Shown here in pieces: positions 61,051 to 64,000 of a DNA stretch of 64,000 bases (the first letter of the stretch is position 1; every line of letters starts with the position of its first letter). Origin of the DNA: Lentinus brumalis (lineage: Eukaryota; Basidiomycota; Agaricomycetes; Polyporales; Polyporaceae); assembly GCA_001792895.1 (NCBI GenBank), contig MARA01000046.1:1-64000 (forward strand). The letters are read 5' to 3'. Position numbers and translations under genes: made by a program. A model generated the notes under the pieces. That model was given only the letters and a program-made list of their open reading frames with translations. It was not told the DNA's origin and ran no database searches.

Positions 61051-61487
61051 AGCACGCGACGGCTCAAGGTCGTCGGTGTCGGTCGTGCGTGAGTGTCAGC
61101 CATATCCCATAAGTGTCCCATGTCGGCTGCTGACGCGGTGTGCAGGTGCAGGAACGCCCCCGTCATCCAGGAGTTGCGCCCGGGCCGCGTCCTGTTCCTG
61201 TTCCTGTTCCAGTTCCCGAGCCTCCCGTATCGCACCCTGCATGTGCCATGTCCCTCCTCCCGTAGCACGCGAACGCAATGGCGATGCACGTCCGAGCCTA
61301 AAACGCGTCCAGGACCGAGCCTTTGCGCGACCGATCGACCCACCGACCGACCGGCCGACCGGTGGCATTCCTGCAACAGTGCAGCAGAGCAGTGCGTCAG
61401 CAGCCGACGTCACGGTGCTATGGAGGTATGGGACACGAATGACACTTACGCACGACGGACACCGACGACTTAGATCGGTGGCGTGCT
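61051..61487. repeat. foldback element (imperfect inverted repeat)
   Basis: Left arm about 61051-61140, right arm about 61391-61487, loop about 250 bp. GTCGGCTGCTGACGC (61122-61136) pairs perfectly with 61394-61408, and a 30-base block around GTCGTCGGTGTC and GTCGTGCGT pairs with two mismatches. The loop has CTGTTC triplicates and a GACC-rich run (61330). MITE-like or a decayed transposon end pair. Confidence 0.7.
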
Positions 61488-62566
61488 TGTGCTTCCGTGT
61501 ACTGCCCTCGCCATCCGAGCCCGTCGTAAGACGCGGAGGTGCAGTTCGAAGTTCGAAGTCGGGCAAACTGCAGTCGTGTCGCACATGTCTTCCGTGTTCC
61601 GTCTCCCGGGCAGTCGGGCTTGTACTGTACTTCGACGCTTGAGCTTGGGTGTGGACGGAGGCGCTATACGAATACTACAGTCTTCGCTCACCGGCAGGAT
61701 AGAGCCGCGGTGCGAGACTGCGAGTGGCTGCAAAGACGTCCGCTGCTGTGTATTCCAACCCGTACCCGGGATGTGACGCAGGGCCGGCGCCGCCCATATT
61801 CGAGACGTCCAAGCGAGACGGAGCGTCGGTCTGGAGCGCATCCGCTTGCTCGGACGTATCACGTTTGCTTGACATGGCGTGTGAGTGTGTCTGACGCAGG
61901 GACGGTGCCGGCCGGCGCGCTGACGACTCACGAGTCGAGCGAGGCTGGGCTAGGACCCGGGGGAGAAGTATTTAAGGTAGATGGGGAGCGCATAGAGCCC
62001 GCGTGTCTTGCTCATCTTGTCTCCCACCCTGCCAGATCTTGCCCTCGCCCTCGCTATACTTCCGCTGCTTGCTGGACGTCGCTGTGCTCGCCACCGCTGT
62101 AGGTCGTCGTGTTGAGGGTACGTACCTTATGTCGCACTCGTCCTGTGCGGCATGTTGCTGACCGGCGTCCATGTTGCAAACGTCTCCTGTGGTTGAGCTG
62201 CGCGGCGAGGGCGGGGGCGCATGGACCAGGACGCGTTCATGGAGGTGCAGAGGTACGTACACGACGGATTCGGCGGTAGTCGCGTGTGACGCTCACCTGT
62301 ACCTAGGATCGTGCAGCTGTTATGGAAGGCGGCAGGCGGGTGTCGGGGGATTGGGAGATGGGACGGGGGCTGCGAGGCGGTCAGTAGACGGCGGAGTAAG
62401 TAGCACGCATGTATCACGTACCGTAGCATTCAATTCATCCCCCATCCAAGCGTCCGAGTCGTCCAAGCAGTCGATGCGAGCGGGTCCCAGGCGGCGCAGC
62501 GTGTCGAGGCGGATCAGCGCAGAGGTCAGAGCGGGTGACATGCCTTGAGACGAGAGCACGCGAGAG
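61488..62566. other. no confident gene
   Basis: GC-rich, with a possible TATA-like TATTTAAG at 61968. A short ORF (MDQDAFMEVQR) at 62222 ends at a good splice donor (AG|GTACGT) with a matching acceptor (CCTAG near 62306), but the continuation is short. Confidence 0.3.
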
Positions 62567-62622
62567 CGGCGAGGGCCAAAGCAGTACAAACACGCGGCGA
62601 GGGCCAAAGCAGTACAAACACG
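62567..62622 (+). repeat. 28-bp perfect tandem duplication
   Basis: CGGCGAGGGCCAAAGCAGTA plus eight further bases, repeated exactly twice (62567-62594 and 62595-62622). Confidence 0.92.
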
Positions 62623-62879
62623 CTGTCGACGAGCGCAGAGACCGTCGGGCGCATTACAGGCAGAGAGAGGCAGAGGGCTGGGGCAGAGAGTGGGCAGACA
62701 GCGAGCAACGCATCTGCAACGCGTGACGTCAGCGCGCCCCACCCCCGTGATCGAGCCGGCGCTCTCAGTTGCTGCTTCCTGTACGCCATGCTCGACGTAC
62801 ATATCTACTGCCCCGCTGCTGGCTTCACGCACCCCAGCTACCTCCTCATCGCCTCGTCTACATGTCGCACATCCCTGCA

Positions 62880-63155
62880 GGGGTCGCCGACTCCAAGCCC
62901 ATCGAGCTAATTCATCCCGACAACCTCCCCGCGGCCGCAAAGGACCCGGACCATGTCGCCATCGCCCTCGAGATCTTCGTCAAGCAGTGGGCCGTGCTCT
63001 TCTCCACCGTCCCGCTACCCTCATATCTTCAGCATCCGATTACAGCTCCCACTGAATATCGCAACGAACGGCCATTTCAGATAAGTCGTGTACTTACTGT
63101 CTTCGATGCGCGTACGTTCCCAACAAGCTCAGAATCTTGTGCCCTCATGCTCTAG
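62880..63155 (+). CDS. possible exon of an unidentified gene
   Basis: After a good acceptor (CCCTGCAG) an open frame with strong C/G-ending codon bias reads VADSKPIELIHPDNLPAAAK and IALEIFVKQWAVLFSTVPLP, a plausible amphipathic helix. A donor or stop is not clear. No domain recognised. Upstream exons are uncertain. Confidence 0.35.
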   Translation, partial: GVADSKPIELIHPDNLPAAAKDPDHVAIALEIFVKQWAVLFSTVPLPSYLQHPITAPTEYRNERPFQISRVLTVFDARTFPTSSESCALML

Positions 63156-63179
63156 GGCGCACCAGACCTTCAGAGTAGT

Positions 63180-64000
63180 GCAATTGTGAGACTCGCGAGC
63201 CCATCTCTACCCGCTCCTCTGCACTTCGCCAGGGCCACCTCTCCGTCTGGCGCCAGTCCCCCCGTAGTGGCATCTCTGTATGCGCTAGAGCCCGGACAAA
63301 TAGGTGCCGCCACTGTCCTTGCACGTCCAGGTCATCTCGCCCACTCTCGATAACACGTCCTACGCGGGCCGGATCCGCAGACCGCCTCTTCGTCGTGGTC
63401 GAGGTGGCCTACGGTGAGCACCGAACCTCTCGTTCATGGTACCTGTGTGCCGGCTGACGAGCGCGAGCACGATCCGTGAACGTCGCGTTGGCCGTCGCCG
63501 TCACCCCCTCATTAATTGCATGCCGTCCGCTGCGGACCCTCTGAGCGGCGGCAAAACTGAGTCTCTCCGATCTCGTCGCCCAGTTGAGCAGCCAGTCCTG
63601 CCGGGCGTCGACGTTCAGGACATACTAGATGGCCTAGATGCGCAGCGGCAAGTTGTGCGCGCACAGAAGTTCCACATGTACTCAACACTATAATCTTGTC
63701 AGGACCACCCCTGGATCTGTTGGTAGGCAGCTGGGACGACGACGCTGGCTTGGACGATTGCTATATTTTGCATCTGGACGAGCTGTGCGTTGAAGCAGAA
63801 GGACGGGGACCTAAGTATCTGCCGGTCAAGGACTCGCACTCGCACTACGACCTCAGCACCCGCAGGAAGACGAGCGGCTGAGCAGGTTTCGCCGTGCTGC
63901 ACTAGGTGCACTATCCATGCAACGGAAGACGATGATTTGCGGTGATGCGACGCCGGTCTGCGGCGAGAATTGCGCTCGCGCCGGTGCACACGGATGGATC
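63180..64000. repeat. partial, diverged third copy of the duplicated unit
   Basis: Follows 43620-44330 in order: a CCGGAC-GTGCCGCCA-TGTCCT-GCACG block (63295), an AACCTCTC-TTCA block (63424), GAGCGCGAGC and CGTGAACG (63467), GATGCGCAGC (63637), GGGACGAC (63732), AGGTTTCGCCGTGC (63884) and a GATGA-GTGCGG-like block (63930). Continues past the window edge. Confidence 0.55.

Noticed and set aside
60650..64000. Subtelomere
   Set aside because: Duplications and F-box genes suggest it, but no TTAGGG arrays or RecQ-like helicase gene are visible.

Overview
The window looks like nuclear DNA of a filamentous basidiomycete (Agaricomycetes, probably Polyporales-like). Genes are split by many 50-60 bp GT-AG introns. 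There is a chromodomain Ty3/gypsy retrotransposon, a KDZ-type (Kyakuja-Dileera-Zisupton) DNA transposase with a Ulp1-like protease, an F-box family, and several fast-evolving hypothetical genes. No bacterial operon, CRISPR array or ribosome-binding-site pattern is present. I assembled exon structures by hand from splice signals and reading phase, so gene ends are better supported than every internal exon.

Layout. 1-7095: a Ty3/gypsy chromovirus, cut by the window's left edge. Its two LTR copies are identical over the 106 bases that can be compared, but its reading frames are broken about ten times. It carries an 11-nt self-priming signature of the Tf1 type. Its right LTR lies in the 3' end of the next gene. 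7.1-16.6 kb: a cluster of small multi-exon genes. These include two predicted membrane/helical proteins and four genes (10362-10994, 13258-14042, 14475-15203, 15658-16624) that look like diverged members of one family; homology is clear only for the first pair. 16.7-19.5 kb: a WD40 protein with a C-terminal membrane anchor and a divergent SUN-domain protein. 19.8-23.0 kb: a proline-rich hypothetical gene with phase-0 introns.

23.0-26.7 kb is repeat-rich and mostly non-coding. It holds a pyrimidine-biased tract, a 440-bp cluster of about ten copies of CCGGCGAAAAG on both strands, and a remote copy of a module found twice more downstream. 26.7-33.7 kb holds a large minus-strand gene with at least six different coding minisatellites. 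A small basic-protein gene (34.2-35.0 kb) diverges from it. 35.7-40.8 kb is the KDZ transposase with the Ulp1-like protease.

From about 41.15 kb the window is a tandem segmental duplication: unit 1 about 41.15-51.16 kb, unit 2 about 51.15-60.65 kb, and a diverged partial third copy from about 63.2 kb to the edge. Each full unit carries an F-box gene (45338-47153 intact; 55103-56917 with a frameshift) and a multi-exon minus-strand module. Identity varies sharply along the duplication: about 99% near 42 kb against 52 kb, but clearly lower across the F-box coding exons. A 445-bp foldback lies at 61.05-61.49 kb.

How the parts fit: transposons and repeats dominate and have broken or duplicated neighbours. 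The SUN, WD40 and F-box genes look like host genes. I see no complete new pathway. The best candidates for undescribed biology are the four-gene small-protein family, the CCGGCGAAAAG cluster, and the duplicated units whose non-coding DNA is better conserved than their coding exons.
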